NCBI RefSeq assembly: GCF_029961185.1
Contig: NZ_JASBQQ010000001.1
Span: 372,001 to 436,000, forward strand
From: Albidovulum aestuarii
Lineage (GTDB): Bacteria > Pseudomonadota > Alphaproteobacteria > Rhodobacterales > Rhodobacteraceae
DNA length: 64,000 nt
Direction: 5' to 3'
Shown here: in pieces, positions 62,092 to 64,000 of the stretch
Layout of the letters: every line of letters begins with the position of its first letter
Numbering within the stretch: the stretch's first letter is position 1
Program-made: the position numbers and the translations under genes
Notes under the pieces: generated by a model
What the model saw: only the letters and a program-made list of their open reading frames with translations
What the model was told of the DNA's origin: nothing
The model's database searches: none

Positions 62092-62508
62092 ATGATGAAA
62101 ACCAGATTTCTTGCCCTTGCCGCCGCGCTGACCCTAGCCGGTCCCGCCTTTGCCGAAGGCGATGCCGCCAAGGGCGAATCGGACTTCAAGAAATGCAAGG
62201 CCTGCCACATGATCGTGGCCGATGACGGCACCGAAATTCAAAAGGGCGGCAAGACGGGTCCGAACCTTTACGGTGTGATTGGCCGCGCCGTCGGCTCGAC
62301 CGATTTCAAATACGGTGACTCGATCAAGGCCCTCGGCGAAACCGGGCTGGTCTGGGACGAGGCGGAGCTTGCCGCCTACATCACCGATCCCAAGGCCTGG
62401 CTTCAGGACAAGTCCGGCGATGCTGCGGCGAAGTCGAAGATGACCTTCAAGCTGACCAAGGGCCAGGAAGACATGGCCGCCTACCTCGCCTCGGTCACCG
62501 CCCAGTAA
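62092..62508 (+). CDS. cycA: Cytochrome c2
   Basis: This soluble periplasmic c-type cytochrome would carry electrons from the bc1 complex to the oxidase. The 138-residue precursor has a Sec signal ending AFA, then the haem motif CKACH (Cys35, Cys38, His39), TGPNLYGVIGR, and the axial Met117 in KSKMTFKL. The sequence resembles Rhodobacter c2. Three consecutive ATGs occur, and AGAGGA spacing favours 62092 or 62095. It lies 207 bases upstream of ctaD, so the donor and oxidase are adjacent. Confidence 0.92.
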   Translation: MMKTRFLALAAALTLAGPAFAEGDAAKGESDFKKCKACHMIVADDGTEIQKGGKTGPNLYGVIGRAVGSTDFKYGDSIKALGETGLVWDEAELAAYITDPKAWLQDKSGDAAAKSKMTFKLTKGQEDMAAYLASVTAQ

Positions 62509-62528
62509 GCATTTCGCGCGAAAAAACA

Positions 62529-62562
62529 GCGCCCCACCTCTTTTTACAAGGGGGTGGGGCGC
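62529..62562. terminator. Strong hairpin between cycA and ctaD
   Basis: A perfect ten-base stem, GCGCCCCACC against GGTGGGGCGC with a 14-base loop, lies 20 bases after the cycA stop. The T-run that intrinsic terminators need is on the minus strand (AAAAAA at 62521-62526), not after the stem on the plus strand, so it would terminate leftward transcripts best. Confidence 0.6.
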
Positions 62563-62715
62563 CGTACGAGGGCACGGATTGCCCCAAGGTGCGGCAATTT
62601 TTCCTGTTCCCTGCGGCTTGGTGGATTGCCCAAGCTGAAAACGCCCACTATTACGGGGCCGGACGAGGTATCGGTGCAACGGCCGGTGCCCCCGTGCATG
62701 GAATGGGAGAACAGC

Positions 62716-64000
62716 ATGGCCGACGCAGCCGTTCATGGCCACGGTGATCATGGGCACCCCGGGTTCTTTACCCGCTGGTTCATGTCCACCAACCACAAGG
62801 ATATCGGTATCCTCTACCTCTTCACGGCTGCCGCCGTGGGTCTGATCTCGGTGATCTTCACCGTCTATATGCGTTTGGAGCTGATGCATCCGGGCGTGCA
62901 ATATATGTGCCTTGAGGGCGCGCGGTTCTTCGCATCTGACGAGGTCTGCACCCCGAACGGCCATATCTGGAACGTGATGGTGACTTATCACGGCGTCCTG
63001 ATGATGTTCTTCGTGGTCATTCCCGCGCTCTTCGGCGGTTTCGGCAACTATTTCATGCCGCTGCATATCGGTGCGCCCGACATGGCCTTCCCGCGTATGA
63101 ACAACCTGTCCTACTGGATGTTCGTAGCCGGTGTGGCGCTTGGCGTCGCCTCGCTTCTCTCGCCGGGCGGCAACGACCAGGCGGGCTCGGGCGTGGGCTG
63201 GGTTCTCTACCCGCCGCTGTCCACTAACGAGGCAGGCTGGTCGATGGACCTCGCGATCTTCGCGGTCCACGTGTCGGGCGCGTCCTCGATCCTTGGCGCG
63301 ATCAACATGATCACGACCTTCCTGAACATGCGCGCACCGGGCATGACCTTGCACAAGGTGCCGCTTTTCGCCTGGTCGATCTTCGTCACCGCCTGGCTGA
63401 TCCTGCTGTCGCTGCCGGTTCTGGCGGGCGCGATCACCATGCTTCTGACCGACCGCAACTTCGGCACCACCTTCTTCCAGCCCTCGGGCGGCGGTGACCC
63501 GATCCTCTACCAGCACATCCTGTGGTTCTTCGGTCACCCCGAGGTTTACATCATCATCGTGCCGGGATTCGGCATCATCTCTCACGTCATCGCGACCTTC
63601 TCGAAGAAGCCGATCTTCGGCTACCTCCCGATGGTCTATGCGATGGTCGCGATCGGTGTTCTGGGCTTCGTCGTCTGGGCCCACCACATGTACACCGTCG
63701 GCATGTCACTAACCCAGCAGTCCTACTTCATGCTGGCCACGATGGTGATCGCGGTGCCAACCGGCATCAAGGTCTTCAGTTGGATCGCGACGATGTGGGG
63801 CGGCTCGATCGAGTTCAAGACGCCGATGCTCTGGGCCTTCGGGTTCCTGTTCCTCTTCACCGTCGGCGGCGTGACCGGCGTGGTGCTGAGCCAGGCCCCT
63901 GTCGACCGGGTCTATCACGACACCTACTACGTCGTGGCGCACTTCCACTACGTGATGTCCCTGGGCGCCGTCTTCGCGATCTTCGCGGGCGTCTATTTCT
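62716..64000 (+). CDS. ctaD: Cytochrome c oxidase subunit I, aa3 type (partial, runs off end)
   Basis: The frame is open from ATG 62716, behind GGGAGAACAGC, to the window end, giving 428 residues of about 560. It is the catalytic subunit, with haem a and a3-CuB ligands His92 (TYHG), His274 with Tyr278 (FFGHPEVY), His323/His324 (WAHHMY), His409 and His411 (HFHYVMS). The D-channel Asp122 ([12 protein letters not shown]), the Glu276 and K-channel Lys352 (TGIKVFSW) are kept, which marks a proton-pumping A-type oxidase. The N terminus is histidine-rich. It is expected to continue past the window. Confidence 0.97.
   Translation, partial: MADAAVHGHGDHGHPGFFTRWFMSTNHKDIGILYLFTAAAVGLISVIFTVYMRLELMHPGVQYMCLEGARFFASDEVCTPNGHIWNVMVTYHGVLMMFFVVIPALFGGFGNYFMPLHIGAPDMAFPRMNNLSYWMFVAGVALGVASLLSPGGNDQAGSGVGWVLYPPLSTNEAGWSMDLAIFAVHVSGASSILGAINMITTFLNMRAPGMTLHKVPLFAWSIFVTAWLILLSLPVLAGAITMLLTDRNFGTTFFQPSGGGDPILYQHILWFFGHPEVYIIIVPGFGIISHVIATFSKKPIFGYLPMVYAMVAIGVLGFVVWAHHMYTVGMSLTQQSYFMLATMVIAVPTGIKVFSWIATMWGGSIEFKTPMLWAFGFLFLFTVGGVTGVVLSQAPVDRVYHDTYYVVAHFHYVMSLGAVFAIFAGVYF

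Noticed and set aside
62134-63687. 517-residue leftward frame opposite cycA and ctaD
   Set aside because: Antisense shadow; the cytochrome and oxidase motifs on the plus strand are unambiguous, and this frame has low-complexity charged composition.

Overview
The window looks like chromosomal DNA of a marine alphaproteobacterium of the Rhodobacteraceae (Roseobacter group). This rests on gene content and protein style, not on a database search: ctrA sits beside a sciP-type gene, LpxI (not LpxH) serves the lipid A pathway, a dmdA-acuI pair for dimethylsulfoniopropionate (DMSP) demethylation is present, direct-repeat GTTC-N7-GTTC type SOS boxes occur, and an aa3-type ctaD and a cytochrome c2 follow one another at the right end. 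Base composition is GC-rich and even, with no insertion sequence, prophage, CRISPR array or rRNA visible. Almost all long overlapping open frames are antisense or out-of-phase shadows of GC-rich genes.

Layout: 1-5.3 kb holds a lipoprotein, ribonuclease D, a beta-trefoil-like protein, purM-purN, a small membrane protein, a CAU-anticodon tRNA and usg. 5.4-11.7 kb holds gyrA with its terminator, trmFO-gluQ, hisI and an IscU-like scaffold. 11.7-17.6 kb holds ligA-recG, an unlisted 40-residue membrane peptide preceded by two SOS-type boxes, and sciP-ctrA. 17.7-19.5 kb holds mnmA and a Tat-exported MsrB. 19.5-31.6 kb is a long leftward envelope and housekeeping cluster: pyrH, frr, uppS, cdsA, dxr, rseP, an unlisted 41-residue membrane peptide, bamA, skp, fabZ, lpxA, lpxI, lpxB. 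31.7-40.2 kb holds miaA and an AraC regulator followed by a complete oligopeptide-type ABC importer. 41.2-49.1 kb holds a glucokinase-family gene, a short chemotaxis operon (STAS protein, cheY, cheA, cheW, unknown) and a convergent large chemoreceptor. 49.2-52.9 kb is zwf-pgl-pgi behind a perfect palindromic operator. 54.8-59.2 kb is a leftward operon DUF2182-DUF1326-dmdA-acuI with a divergent FCD/GntR regulator and a 23-bp palindrome in the shared promoter region. 59.2-64 kb holds a peptidoglycan-binding protein, a small unknown, lipB, cytochrome c2 and the first 428 codons of ctaD, which runs off the window.

The most interesting points are the SOS-box-preceded micropeptide after recG, and the DMSP demethylation operon that also carries a cysteine-rich DUF1326/DUF2182 pair with a candidate operator. 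Smaller points are the 41-residue peptide between rseP and bamA, the intra-operon terminator in the ABC importer, and the chemotaxis operon with a CheS-like STAS protein but no cheB or cheR.
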